64,000 nt of DNA, taken from Vibrio amylolyticus. Lineage in GTDB: Bacteria > Pseudomonadota > Gammaproteobacteria > Enterobacterales > Vibrionaceae. The notes beneath the pieces are model-generated. The model saw only the letters and a program-made list of their open reading frames with translations, made no database searches and was not told the origin of the DNA. A program made the position numbers and the translations under genes. Positions 55,546-64,000 of this stretch are shown piece after piece. Where the stretch lies: contig NZ_JAJHVV010000003.1 of NCBI RefSeq assembly GCF_023145695.1, positions 62,001 through 126,000 on the forward strand, read 5' to 3'. The first letter of the stretch is position 1; each line of letters opens with the position of its first letter.

Positions 55546-56508
55546 ATGGCAAAGCCACAAATAGCGCCTAAGCCTAGTGAACATGATGACCGCTTATATT
55601 GTGATTATGCTCGATTGGTTCGGCTACAAGCTCAATCGGAGTGCTTTTCTCTGCTTCCTCACCTCAAAGCTGGCAGTGTTCTTTCAGGGCGTCATCACTC
55701 ACTATTTCGCGGTCGTGGTCTTAACTTCGAAGAGCTTCGCCACTATCAATTAGGGGATGATATTCGAAATCTTGATTGGAAGGTGACCATGCGTACTGGA
55801 AAACCACATGTGCGCAGTTATACCGAAGAGAAAGACCGGAATGTACTCATCTGTGTTGATCAACGAAGCTCGATGTTTTTCGCCTCTGATCACGTGATGA
55901 AGTCAGTTGTGGCAGCGGAAATCGCCGCTTTATGTGGTTGGCGTGTTTTGAAAGATGGCGATCGAGTCGGTTTCATCATTGCCTCTTCGAGTGCCATTAG
56001 TCACACCAAACCTCAACGTTCGCAAAATGACTTATTAGCACAGCTTAAGCGTCTTGTTCATGCTAATCAGAGCCTGAACGTTAATGTGATGAATAACCAA
56101 AATGTGAGCTTTGATCACTGGCTAGAGGTCATCAAAAGAGCAAGAGTTAAGCAATCAACCTTAGTTTTTATTAGTGATTGGCGTGATTGCACAGAACAAA
56201 ACCTTGATCATCTTAAACAGTTACAGAGACACAATGACATTCTTTCCGTGATGGTGAGTGACCCCCTCGAGCAATCACTTCCCAATGAGATAGCGACTGC
56301 AAATTGGGTTGTGGGTGATGGCCGTTTTCAGCTTAACCTAGACAGTAAGTCGAAAGTGACAAGTGCTAGTGAGCAATTGACTAAGAAAGCGCACTTGCAA
56401 AGATCCTCCTTGGAAAAGTTAATGGCAATAAAGCAGCTTCCATTTATAGAACTTGATACTTCAGGTAGCCATATCGCTCAGTTTCAAAAGCTAGTAGGAG
56501 GGCGCTAA
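55546..56508 (+). CDS. DUF58 domain protein
   Basis: A 320-residue cytoplasmic protein of the DUF58 family, the constant partner of MoxR. It contains GRGLNFEELRHYQLGDDIRNLDWKVTMRTGKPHVRSYTEEKDRNVL-type core (conserved G-D-D-x-R-x-I-D-W) and a VWA-like MIDAS remnant CVDQRSSMFF. It starts 11 bp after moxR and abuts the next gene (TAA-ATG). Confidence 0.92.
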   Translation: MAKPQIAPKPSEHDDRLYCDYARLVRLQAQSECFSLLPHLKAGSVLSGRHHSLFRGRGLNFEELRHYQLGDDIRNLDWKVTMRTGKPHVRSYTEEKDRNVLICVDQRSSMFFASDHVMKSVVAAEIAALCGWRVLKDGDRVGFIIASSSAISHTKPQRSQNDLLAQLKRLVHANQSLNVNVMNNQNVSFDHWLEVIKRARVKQSTLVFISDWRDCTEQNLDHLKQLQRHNDILSVMVSDPLEQSLPNEIATANWVVGDGRFQLNLDSKSKVTSASEQLTKKAHLQRSSLEKLMAIKQLPFIELDTSGSHIAQFQKLVGGR

Positions 56509-57018
56509 ATGAGTGCAGAGCATACCCCCCCAAGTACTTACATTCTTCGCGAACTTCAAGATGTAGCCGTACCTGAGAGTGTGAGTTGGTTGCCACAAAC
56601 CATTGGTTGGAAGATTCTAGCAGTATTGGCATTGATGGGCGCCGCCTACATGGTATTTCGTTTTGTGGTTCATTGGTGGAGAAACCGATATCGAGGTGAA
56701 GCATTAGCCGCACTCAACGCTATTTCAATACACGATGCTCAGGCGACTGATCGAGTTTTTACCATATTGAAAATGGTACTTCGATACATAGAACCGAGTA
56801 ATGCCAACCTTTTCGGTGCTTCATTTATTAAACGGCTTGAGGGCTACTTGGTTTCTTCCAAGCATCATCACGTGATGTTGCCTGACGCTGTTGCGGAGAC
56901 ATGGATGCGTGGTTTAGAACGTGGTTCAACCCATTTAACTGAGAGTCAAAAGCAAAAGTTAATCGAGTATTCAAAACACTGGGTTAAACACCATCAAGCC
57001 GGTGAGGGGAAATCATGA
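56509..57018 (+). CDS. DUF4381 domain membrane protein
   Basis: A 169-residue protein with one membrane helix near residues 42-62 (WKILAVLALMGAAYMVFRFVV) and a helical cytoplasmic tail. Such DUF4381 proteins lie between DUF58 and VWA genes in MoxR/Bat operons. SD AGGAGGGCG overlaps the end of the DUF58 gene. Its stop overlaps the next start (ATGA). Role: membrane linker of the complex, by inference. Confidence 0.88.
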   Translation: MSAEHTPPSTYILRELQDVAVPESVSWLPQTIGWKILAVLALMGAAYMVFRFVVHWWRNRYRGEALAALNAISIHDAQATDRVFTILKMVLRYIEPSNANLFGASFIKRLEGYLVSSKHHHVMLPDAVAETWMRGLERGSTHLTESQKQKLIEYSKHWVKHHQAGEGKS

Positions 57019-58100
57019 GCATCTCCTTATTATTCAACAACCTTTCTGCTTCAAGCTTTGAATTCGCACACCCTTTTTGGTTTGTAATTCTACCATTACC
57101 CGCCGTTATCTATTTTCTTGTTCCTGCTTATCGAACGAAACAGGTGGCGATAAAAGTTCCATTTTTTGATGAACTTGTTGATGCGATTGGGGAAACGCCC
57201 TCAGAAGGTGCGAGTCAATTGACACCGAGGTGGTGGCAGCGCGCCACTTTGATATTGACGTGGTTACTGGTGGTGTGTGCATTAGCCAAACCAACCGTGC
57301 TTGGTGAACCACAGGTTCGAGAGCAACTTGGTCGAGATGTTATGGTTGTAGTTGATTTGTCTGGCTCAATGGCAGAGCGAGATTTTACCTCGCAGACAGG
57401 AGAGCAAACCTCACGATTAGATGCGGCCAAGCAAGTATTAAGTGATTTTGCTCAAACGCGTCAGGGTGATCGACTGGGTTTGATTTTGTTTGGTGATGCA
57501 GCGTTCGTTCAGACACCATTTACGGCCGATCAAGAGGTGTGGCTTGAGCTTTTAGATCAAACTGATGTTGCGATGGCAGGCCAAAGTACTCATTTAGGTG
57601 ATGCCATTGGATTAGCGATTAAAGTGTTCGAACAGAGCAGTGATACATCACAGCAAAAAGTGGCTATCGTCCTTACTGATGGTAACGACACTGGAAGCTT
57701 TGTTGAGCCGATTGATGCTGCGAAGGTTGCCAAAGCCAAAGGTGTCCGAATTCATGTGATTGCCATGGGCGATCCTCAAACCGTGGGTGAAACCGCGTTA
57801 GACATGGAGACCATCATTCGAATTGCTGCTGAGTCTGGGGGGGAAGCTTTTGAGGCGCTTAACAGCGATGAATTAGCCGCAGCTTATGAAGCGATTGGTG
57901 AGCTTGAACCTCAATTATATGAAAGTACAACGTATCGCCCTAAGCAGGGGTTACATCATTATCTTATGTCTATCGTGGTGATCATGTATTTAACGGCGTT
58001 TAGTTTAGCGACATTGCGAAGAAAGCAGTTGATACATTCAAAACAGGGCCAGCAGAAGGTGACACAAAGTGATTCGACATCGGGAGATGAGTATGTTTGA
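57015..58100 (+). CDS. batA: VWA domain protein (BatA-like)
   Basis: A 361-residue inner membrane protein. Two N-terminal helices (FWFVILPLPAVIYFLV; ATLILTWLLVVCALA) lead to a periplasmic VWA domain with an intact MIDAS (VVVDLSGSM, Asp 114; later LTDGNDTG), and one C-terminal helix (YLMSIVVIMYLTAFSLATL) follows. BatA-type proteins bind metal and protein partners and pair with MoxR. Translation is coupled with both neighbours by overlaps. Confidence 0.92.
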   Translation: MSISLLFNNLSASSFEFAHPFWFVILPLPAVIYFLVPAYRTKQVAIKVPFFDELVDAIGETPSEGASQLTPRWWQRATLILTWLLVVCALAKPTVLGEPQVREQLGRDVMVVVDLSGSMAERDFTSQTGEQTSRLDAAKQVLSDFAQTRQGDRLGLILFGDAAFVQTPFTADQEVWLELLDQTDVAMAGQSTHLGDAIGLAIKVFEQSSDTSQQKVAIVLTDGNDTGSFVEPIDAAKVAKAKGVRIHVIAMGDPQTVGETALDMETIIRIAAESGGEAFEALNSDELAAAYEAIGELEPQLYESTTYRPKQGLHHYLMSIVVIMYLTAFSLATLRRKQLIHSKQGQQKVTQSDSTSGDEYV

Positions 58101-59826
58101 TTCTCTCTTTTTTGACGCTTTATCCTTGCAGCAGTTGCTCACACAGTTTCATTTTATTCGACCTTTATGGCTAATAGCGTTCATCCCAACATTTCTATTG
58201 CTTTGGTTACGCTGGCGAGAAGAAACGAAATCCTCTTGGAAAGATATTCTTCCTACGCACTTAAGAACCGCGTTAACCATTGGGGAAACAGGTTGGCGCA
58301 AACAATTACCATTGAAATTGCTGATGGTCATCGTGACAACGGCTATTGTTATTTGTGCAGGCCCAAGTTGGCAGCGAGAGGCGTCCCCTTTTGGTGAAGA
58401 TAAAGCCTCAATGCTGGTGGTTCTTGATAACAGCGAATCGATGTTGTCTAAGGATCTCCCACCGAATCGATTAGAACGCGCTAAGCAGAAAATAAGAGAT
58501 CTGCTTTCGCTTCGAAAAGGTGGAAGTACAGGGCTAGTCGTCTATTCAGGCAGTGCGCACATTGCTATGCCTGTAACTCAAGACAGTAAGGTGTTTGCCC
58601 CATTTCTTGCAGCAATCACCCCTGAAATTATGCCTATTGAGGGTAAGTATGCGGAAAAAGCGATTCCATTGTTTGACCCGCAATTATCAGGAGAATTGGG
58701 ATCCAGTATTCTTCTGGTAACCGATGGTGTAAACCCTGCCACGATTCAGGCTTATGAAGCCTATTTTGAACAATCGCCCCATCAGTTGCTAATTCTGGCA
58801 GCAGGAAACCGAAGCATTGCGAGTAAAAACCCGATTGACTGGGCTTCTCTTCAAGCACTTGCGAGTAAAACTGGTGGCCGCTTATTTGAAATCAGTGTGG
58901 ATGACAGCGATGTTCAAGCCTTGAATCGCGCTGTCGAGCGCAATATGCAGATGAATGGCGAGTCGTCGATGCCTTGGAAAGACATGGGGTATGGTTTGTT
59001 GATTCCAATGGCTTTCATTATGTTGCTCTGGTTTAGAAAAGGTTGGTTAGTCCAATGGTGTCTTATTGGATTTGTCATCTCATCAACGACCTATTCTCCA
59101 AATACGGTAGCGGAAATGGTTCATACAACAGCCTCTTCAAGCTCAAACATTGAAACGCTAAGTCAATGGGATAAAACCACGAAATGGTGGTGGGATTTAT
59201 GGTTAACCCCCGATCAACAGGGACAGAGACTTTTTAATCAACAGCAATATTTAGAAGCGGCAAAACGCTTTGACGACCCACTTCGTAAAGGGGCCGCTTA
59301 CTATTATGCGTCTGAGTATACACTTGCTCATAGTGCGTTTCTGCAGGTTGAAAGCTCAGCTGGAGTCACGAGTGATTTAGGTCTCTATAACGCTGCCAGC
59401 GCGTTAGGTAGGCAGCGAGAGTACCTCGCTGCCCGCGATTTGCTAGAGGCATTATCAAACAAAGCGGATTTAGCTCCAAACCTAAAAGCGCCGGTTCAAA
59501 ATAACCTTGCTGTTTTTAAAAGTATCATTGAAGAGGTGAATCGAACTAGTGAGAGTCAGTCTGGTACAACCGATGGGCCTGAAGAGTCGTTTGAGCTTGA
59601 TGAAGACCAGCCAAGAACAGGGGATGGCGCAGAAGAAAACACAGCGGCGGAGTTATTATTAAAAGAGACGTTAAATGCGCGAGAGATTCTTGGAAGCGAT
59701 GAACTGGCTGACAAATGGCTAAGACGTGTAGAAGCTGATCCTAAATACTTCTTGAGAGCAAAATTCCACATTCAATTGAGAGATATAGAGAAAGCTGTGA
59801 ATAGTCAAAAAGGAGCCAACGAATGA
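58093..59826 (+). CDS. batB: VWA and TPR domain protein (BatB/BatC-like fusion)
   Basis: About 577 residues. N-terminal membrane helices, a VWA domain with MIDAS motif VVLDNSESM near residue 112, two further helices near 300-345, then TPR-like repeats (GQRLFNQQQYLEAAKRFDDP) and an acidic C-terminal tail. BatB and BatC functions thus lie in one chain. I chose ATG 58093 because GGGAG lies 6 nt before it; ATG 58087 and a GTG at 58069 are also in frame. It overlaps batA by 8 bp. Confidence 0.88.
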   Translation: MFDSLFFDALSLQQLLTQFHFIRPLWLIAFIPTFLLLWLRWREETKSSWKDILPTHLRTALTIGETGWRKQLPLKLLMVIVTTAIVICAGPSWQREASPFGEDKASMLVVLDNSESMLSKDLPPNRLERAKQKIRDLLSLRKGGSTGLVVYSGSAHIAMPVTQDSKVFAPFLAAITPEIMPIEGKYAEKAIPLFDPQLSGELGSSILLVTDGVNPATIQAYEAYFEQSPHQLLILAAGNRSIASKNPIDWASLQALASKTGGRLFEISVDDSDVQALNRAVERNMQMNGESSMPWKDMGYGLLIPMAFIMLLWFRKGWLVQWCLIGFVISSTTYSPNTVAEMVHTTASSSSNIETLSQWDKTTKWWWDLWLTPDQQGQRLFNQQQYLEAAKRFDDPLRKGAAYYYASEYTLAHSAFLQVESSAGVTSDLGLYNAASALGRQREYLAARDLLEALSNKADLAPNLKAPVQNNLAVFKSIIEEVNRTSESQSGTTDGPEESFELDEDQPRTGDGAEENTAAELLLKETLNAREILGSDELADKWLRRVEADPKYFLRAKFHIQLRDIEKAVNSQKGANE

Positions 59827-61154
59827 GTAATCCATTGTCTAAAATTCGAAACGTGTTCCCTTGGTTTCTTTCTATTTTTGTGAGTTTTCTGGGTTTTATC
59901 AGTGGGCACGCCTTGGCGCTCGATATTAATGATCTACTGAAAAGTAACGACATTGAATTGGTCGCTTGGATTGGTGACCAAAAAGACCCGATTAACACCC
60001 TAAGAAATAACGAAAGTGTTTTAGTTAGTGGTGGGCAGTATAGTGTTAACGAGCAGGTAATTCTGACGATTGAAGTGGCAACCCCACGTTGGCTGACGAG
60101 GGGGACTCGCATCGGTTCGGTTGAGATTCCTAATGTAATCGCGAAACAACGTAATTTACTCGCGACAAATTATACGGTTCGAAAGGGTGGACAGACCTGG
60201 TCGCGTCAGCGTTGGGAAGTGACATTATACCCCTTAACATCGGGTACGTTTGTGGTTCCTAGTGTTGCGGTACAGGTGCAAGTGTCGGCACCAGATGGAA
60301 CGAACGTTGCGGGCACGTTATACACGCCCCCAATGGAGTTTCAAACGTCCCTTCCGTCAGGTAGGTTGAGTGATGATACTCCATGGTTTAGCGCCACATC
60401 AGTCGATGTAACGCAAGGTTGGCAACAGTCGAGCGAGACGTTGAAAGTCGGTGATGCACTGATTCGAACCATTGAAATAGAAGCGAAAGATTCATTATCA
60501 ATATTACTTCCCGATCTCCTTAAAAATGAATCGACCAAGCAATATCAAGCTTATACTCAGCCACATATTCTAGATGACACACAGGAGAGGGGGGATTATC
60601 GCTCTACTCGCATTGAAGAAACGGTCTATGTGATTCAACAAGGGGGGGAATTCTCCTTACCGGACTACCAATTTCAGTGGTGGAACAGTGAGACACAAGA
60701 GTTAGAGTTGGTGACAGTAAAAGGTAACGCGTTTGTTGCAAAGCATACCCTAACGTCGTTTGTTCACGCTTATGCTGGCTTTTTTATTGTGATGATCTCT
60801 TTTCTTGTCATTTTGTTGTTTGTTGTGATTTGGGCGCGAAAATATTACCAAAGTAGACCGGCTCCGAGTTGGTTTATTTTTCAACGCTTAATGAAGAGTA
60901 AAGATTGGCCTAATCTTAGACGCTTTATTTATCAAGAATTAAGGCGCGTTACAACGCGTGTAGAGTTAACCCCCTTTGGTACTGGCGTTCAGTGGCAAAA
61001 AGACAGTGAAAGTATTCAACAAGGTGAGCAAGAATTGCCTATCTTCAAAAGAGTTTGGACTGTGATAAACCGTAAGCGGCGAACTCTATTCATACTCAAC
61101 ATTCCGAAAGCGTTACCTGATTTAGAAGGTGTGCATAACAAAGATAAGGGTTAG
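59823..61154 (+). CDS. batD: BatD/oxygen-tolerance family protein
   Basis: A 443-residue membrane protein: signal sequence (SFLGFISGHALA), a periplasmic Ig-like beta-rich part of about 290 residues (SVLVSGGQYSVNEQVILTIEVATP-type), one membrane helix (FFIVMISFLVILLFVVIWA, about 320-338) and a basic cytoplasmic tail. The BatD class closes Bat operons. ATGA overlap with the previous stop. It ends the operon; a strong terminator follows. Confidence 0.9.
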   Translation: MSNPLSKIRNVFPWFLSIFVSFLGFISGHALALDINDLLKSNDIELVAWIGDQKDPINTLRNNESVLVSGGQYSVNEQVILTIEVATPRWLTRGTRIGSVEIPNVIAKQRNLLATNYTVRKGGQTWSRQRWEVTLYPLTSGTFVVPSVAVQVQVSAPDGTNVAGTLYTPPMEFQTSLPSGRLSDDTPWFSATSVDVTQGWQQSSETLKVGDALIRTIEIEAKDSLSILLPDLLKNESTKQYQAYTQPHILDDTQERGDYRSTRIEETVYVIQQGGEFSLPDYQFQWWNSETQELELVTVKGNAFVAKHTLTSFVHAYAGFFIVMISFLVILLFVVIWARKYYQSRPAPSWFIFQRLMKSKDWPNLRRFIYQELRRVTTRVELTPFGTGVQWQKDSESIQQGEQELPIFKRVWTVINRKRRTLFILNIPKALPDLEGVHNKDKG

Positions 61155-61201
61155 AATCTAACGCGAATAAGATAAGAGCACTCTGAACATAAAAACAAGG
61201 G

Positions 61202-61240
61202 AACTCAACGTATTAAATACGTCTGAGTTTTTTTGTTTTT
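61202..61240 (+). terminator. Rho-independent terminator of the MoxR/Bat operon
   Basis: AACTCA-ACGTATT / AATACGT-C-TGAGTT stem with one-base loop insert, then TTTTTTT. Confidence 0.85.
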
Positions 61241-61384
61241 AATTATTTCTATTTTGGGAATAAGTTTTGAGGACGTAACACACATGTTTGGATGAAACGT
61301 ATCGAACATTCATCGCAGGTTTTCTACTATAGAGCGCTCTAATCAGTCACACTCTAAAGGCGATATTGATAAATATGGAATTGT

Positions 61385-62293
61385 ATGAAAAATACTGAGC
61401 TCAATTTAATCCCTATCTTTGTTGCTATTTATGAAGAGAAGAGCCTATCAAAAGCAGCGTCTCGTTTAGAGATCAGCCAGCCTGCAGTGAGTAAAGCCTT
61501 AGCGCGTTTAAGAGATGTCTATGATGATTCTCTTTTTCATCGTGCTTCCAATGGTGTTCAGCCTACGAGCTTTGCAACGGATATCTACCCAGCATTGGCG
61601 GTTTCCCTGAAGAATTTTCAATCAACGCTCACTTCATCAAGAGACTTTGACCCTAAAGTCGCCAACCGCGTCTACTCCATTGCTTGTATTACCATGGCGG
61701 CATATTCATTAATCCCTAGAGCGTTTAAGAATATAAGAGCCATTGCACCTAATGTGACGCTTGAGGTGCACCCACTGTTTACCGAAGACTATGAAGCCGA
61801 CCTTAGATTAGAACGTTATGATCTAATTGTTGATATGACGCCATCAGGTCGAACCGTGTTAAAGCATGAAATCATTCTGGAAGATGAATTGGTCGTATGT
61901 TGCAGAGAAGGCCACCCAAGGATTGGGGATAGCATTACTTTAGAACAGTATTTGCAAGAAGAGCACGTGGTGATGTCACGTTGGCATAATCGCCAATACT
62001 TACTGAGCAATCATGAGCATCCAATTATGGAAAAACGTAAGGTCGTTTATAGCGCTCCAGGAGTTATGGAGGTTTTTCCCGTCATTTTAACCAGTGACTA
62101 TTTGGCTTTAGCGCCAGTATCGACCATAAAGCAGTTTGAAGATAAGTACCCAATTAAAGCGTTGTCGATGCCACTTGAGTTACTTAAGAGTTCTCTGTGT
62201 TCCTATTGGCACCCAAGTAAAACCAATGATGCGAGCCATAAATGGTTAAGAGATCAGCTCAAACGTGCTGGTAAGCAGATAATGGAAGAGTAA
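61385..62293 (+). CDS. LysR family transcriptional regulator
   Basis: A 302-residue LysR regulator. The HTH reads EKSLSKAASRLEISQPAVSKALARL, the effector domain follows from about residue 90. It is near LeuO/NodD-type members (RDFDPKVANRVYSIACITM). It lies between the Bat operon and the SUMF1-type lipoprotein, so it may control the sulfatase gene group; no direct evidence. The SD is weak. Confidence 0.88.
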   Translation: MKNTELNLIPIFVAIYEEKSLSKAASRLEISQPAVSKALARLRDVYDDSLFHRASNGVQPTSFATDIYPALAVSLKNFQSTLTSSRDFDPKVANRVYSIACITMAAYSLIPRAFKNIRAIAPNVTLEVHPLFTEDYEADLRLERYDLIVDMTPSGRTVLKHEIILEDELVVCCREGHPRIGDSITLEQYLQEEHVVMSRWHNRQYLLSNHEHPIMEKRKVVYSAPGVMEVFPVILTSDYLALAPVSTIKQFEDKYPIKALSMPLELLKSSLCSYWHPSKTNDASHKWLRDQLKRAGKQIMEE

Positions 62294-62335
62294 GAATATA
62301 AAAAGTTGTCTCGTGTTAAAAATAGACTTTAGAGG

Positions 62336-62366
62336 AAAGCCAGCACTTAACGATGCTGGCTTTTTT
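62336..62366 (+). terminator. Rho-independent terminator of the LysR gene
   Basis: AAAGCCAGCA / TGCTGGCTTT stem followed by TTTTTT, between convergent genes. Confidence 0.9.
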
Positions 62367-62385
62367 ATGCTAATTCGCCTGATGA

Positions 62386-63168
62386 CTATTTCGCGTCTTT
62401 GGCTAATCTCAAGCCCATATCCGACATAATGATCGATTGGGAAGCGAAATCGCGACGGTAGTTTTCAGATAGTTCTGCAGAATAAGAGAAACTTCCACCA
62501 CGCACCGATTTATGCGCTAAATGAACGGGAGTATCTTTGGCGTTGTTTGGGTTATCGGTCGGGCCATAACGGTAAAAAGTGTCATCAAAGGCATCGATAA
62601 CAAATTCTCCCACGTTACCTGTCATATCATACAGACCCAACTCATTAGGTAGTTTTTGCCCTACAGGGTGCGCACGGTTGTTGGCGTTACCTGCATACCA
62701 AGCCACCTCGTCAATATTGTCAGAACCTGCGTACGTGTAGTTTTGGCTATAGTTCCCGCCTTTTGCTGCAAATTCCCACTCCGCTTCTGTTGGCAAGCGG
62801 TAGTTTTCACCGGTCATCTCGTTGAGCTGCTCTATAAAATAGTTCGCTTGTTGCCAACTTAGGTTGTTCACGGGAACTTGAGGATGCTGAAAGAAGCTGT
62901 AAGAAGAGCCCATAACGCTTTCAAACAGTTCTTGAGTGACTTCAAATTTAGAGATATAGAAGTCGCCTACAGTGACTTCGCGAGCCGGCTTTTCTGAACG
63001 ATGTGCTTCATCCAAGTCAGAGCCTCGAACATATTGGCCGCCTTCCACTAGCACCATATCTTGATCGATCAATTGAGCGATAGGGTGAGGGGGTTGCACC
63101 GCACAGCCACTCATAAGTAGCGTCAATGAAATCGCGCCAGCTAAGTACGTACCTTTAAATATGCTCAT
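62386..63168 (-). CDS. SUMF1/formylglycine-generating-enzyme-fold lipoprotein (non-catalytic)
   Basis: A 260-residue lipoprotein (lipobox LMSGC, Cys 22). The FGE-sulfatase fold is clear: VLVEGGQYVRGSD, FYISKFEVTQELFE, YRLPTEAEWEFAAKGG, DMTGNVGEFVIDAF and SVRGGSFSYSAELSENYRR. True aerobic FGEs carry two catalytic cysteines just after RGGS; here those places are Tyr/Ser/Asn, and the only cysteine in the protein is the lipid anchor. It therefore cannot be a copper FGE and is more likely a binding or scaffold protein. It is divergent from the anaerobic maturase gene, sharing a 140-bp promoter region. Confidence 0.9.
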   Translation of the reverse strand: MSIFKGTYLAGAISLTLLMSGCAVQPPHPIAQLIDQDMVLVEGGQYVRGSDLDEAHRSEKPAREVTVGDFYISKFEVTQELFESVMGSSYSFFQHPQVPVNNLSWQQANYFIEQLNEMTGENYRLPTEAEWEFAAKGGNYSQNYTYAGSDNIDEVAWYAGNANNRAHPVGQKLPNELGLYDMTGNVGEFVIDAFDDTFYRYGPTDNPNNAKDTPVHLAHKSVRGGSFSYSAELSENYRRDFASQSIIMSDMGLRLAKDAK

Positions 63169-63310
63169 CTAGAGTCCCATAAGCTAAGTTTAGTGAACCG
63201 ATAAACTACCACTATTCGACTTTCCAAATGGTTATAATGGGTATAACAAGCCATATCCATCATCGAGATTTATGATTGTAGCGTCAAATTGAAATAACGG
63301 GTATCGAACA

Positions 63311-64000
63311 ATGCATATTACTCAAGGTCCACAGTTTAACGGTAAAGCTTCTAAACGAATGCACATTATGGCTAAGCCTATTGGCGCGGTGTGCAACATT
63401 GATTGCACTTACTGCTATTACCTAAGCAAACAGGATTTGTTGGAATATAAAAAAGGTTGTTCGCCTAAGATGGAGAAGGAGAGGTTAGAAACCTATATCC
63501 GCCAATACATCGAAGCGCAAAATACCCCTGAAATTATTTTCTCTTGGCAAGGTGGTGAACCCACCATGCTTGGCCTTGATTATTTTGAGAAAATTGTTGA
63601 GTTTCAAAAGAAATATCAGCCAGAAGGTGTGACCATTTCAAACGATTTGCAGACCAACGGAACGCTACTTAACGATAAGTGGTGTGAGTTTTTGGGTAAA
63701 CATAATTTCTTAATTGGCTTGAGCATTGATGGCCCAGAAATGCTGCATAACGCGTATCGAACCAATCGAGCAGGCAAAGGCACCTTTAACCAAGTGATGG
63801 CTGCGGTTGAGCTGCTTCATAAACACAAAGTAAGCTTTGCTACCCTAACCTGTGTGAATAATCTAACGAGTCAGAACGCGTTAGAGGTTTATCGGTTCCT
63901 CCGAGATGAAGTGAAATCTCCACAGATGCAGTTTATCCCGATTGTGGAACAAAAAACCTTCCGTGATACGGCACCTCAAACATGGGCAGAGGACGATCAA
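63311..64000 (+). CDS. Anaerobic sulfatase-maturating enzyme, radical SAM (partial)
   Basis: First 230 codons. The radical SAM cluster motif CNIDCTYC is at residues 28-35, followed by LSKQDLLEY, the SAM-binding FSWQGGEPTMLG and the substrate-domain stretch QTNGTLLNDKWCEFL, LSIDGPEMLHNAYR. These are hallmarks of anSME, which oxidises the active-site Cys or Ser of sulfatases to formylglycine in the cytoplasm without oxygen. The SPASM cluster region is beyond the window. The two sulfatases at 48.5-52 kb have Cys-type sites and are likely substrates. SD is weak before ATG 63311. Confidence 0.93.
   Translation, partial: MHITQGPQFNGKASKRMHIMAKPIGAVCNIDCTYCYYLSKQDLLEYKKGCSPKMEKERLETYIRQYIEAQNTPEIIFSWQGGEPTMLGLDYFEKIVEFQKKYQPEGVTISNDLQTNGTLLNDKWCEFLGKHNFLIGLSIDGPEMLHNAYRTNRAGKGTFNQVMAAVELLHKHKVSFATLTCVNNLTSQNALEVYRFLRDEVKSPQMQFIPIVEQKTFRDTAPQTWAEDDQ

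Noticed and set aside
59741..60112. 123-codon open frame on the minus strand across the batB/batD junction
   Set aside because: It is antisense to two overlapping genes of a coupled operon and has no recognisable domain.
62386..63168. Active aerobic formylglycine-generating enzyme
   Set aside because: The fold fits, but both catalytic cysteines are missing and the protein is lipid-anchored outside the cytoplasm.
1..64000. CRISPR arrays, tRNA or rRNA genes, insertion sequences, prophage or integron elements
   Set aside because: I looked for regular short repeats, CCA-ended cloverleafs, rRNA signatures, transposase or integrase motifs and attachment-site repeats and found none.

Overview
The window looks like chromosomal DNA of a marine gammaproteobacterium, most likely a Vibrio or close relative. 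Base composition is moderate, with AT-rich intergenic stretches. The block tesB / ybaY-type lipoprotein / atl next to the 4.5S SRP RNA gene (ffs) matches the order known from E. coli. Many genes are typical of Vibrionaceae. I see no rRNA, tRNA, CRISPR array, integrase or insertion sequence. Calls are made by reading protein motifs; no database search was run.

Layout. 1-6.4 kb: partial PLP-dependent cysteine-metabolism enzyme with a divergent Lrp-type regulator, then tesB, ybaY-like lipoprotein, atl, an 8-helix membrane protein, a twin-sensor GGDEF protein and ffs. 6.4-14 kb: UspE-like stress protein, a YeiE-like LysR gene divergent from a CBS-domain protein plus an unrecognised 509-residue membrane protein, then a MATE pump with divergent AraC regulator. 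13.9-20.2 kb: an organophosphorus-type ABC uptake operon (binding protein, phosphodiesterase-family enzyme, two permeases, ATPase, HAD phosphatase) with a divergent GntR/UTRA regulator; a 16-bp sequence is repeated at both of its start regions. 20.6-25.5 kb: repeat-containing lipoprotein, Tat-exported nitroreductase-like protein with divergent MarR gene around a strong palindromic operator, a kinase-fold protein, and a small hypothetical gene. 25.6-32.8 kb: Na+/amino-acid symporter, Fe-alcohol dehydrogenase, DUF3087, an ASCH protein, mpaA divergent from an OppA/MppA-type binding protein (murein peptide salvage), and a VOC protein. 32.9-35.4 kb holds second copies (paralogues) of both the 8-helix protein and the 509-residue membrane protein. 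35.6-48.4 kb: patatin lipoprotein, unknown lipoprotein, a 58-residue small gene, an ABC-2/HlyD/TolC export operon with no ATPase gene, an MFS transporter, an orphan gene, TerC, ynfA and a GFA-family protein.

48.5-64 kb is the most striking part. It holds two divergent type I sulfatases with CTAGR active-site motifs, an octaheme c-type cytochrome fused to TPR repeats, a complete MoxR-DUF58-DUF4381-VWA-VWA/TPR-BatD operon, a LysR regulator, a SUMF1-fold lipoprotein lacking the catalytic cysteines, and the start of an anaerobic sulfatase-maturating radical SAM enzyme. Together they suggest a dedicated organosulfate system: exported sulfatases, a cytoplasmic formylglycine maturase, a MoxR/VWA chaperone-like complex at the membrane, and periplasmic electron transfer. 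That joint function is inference from gene order.
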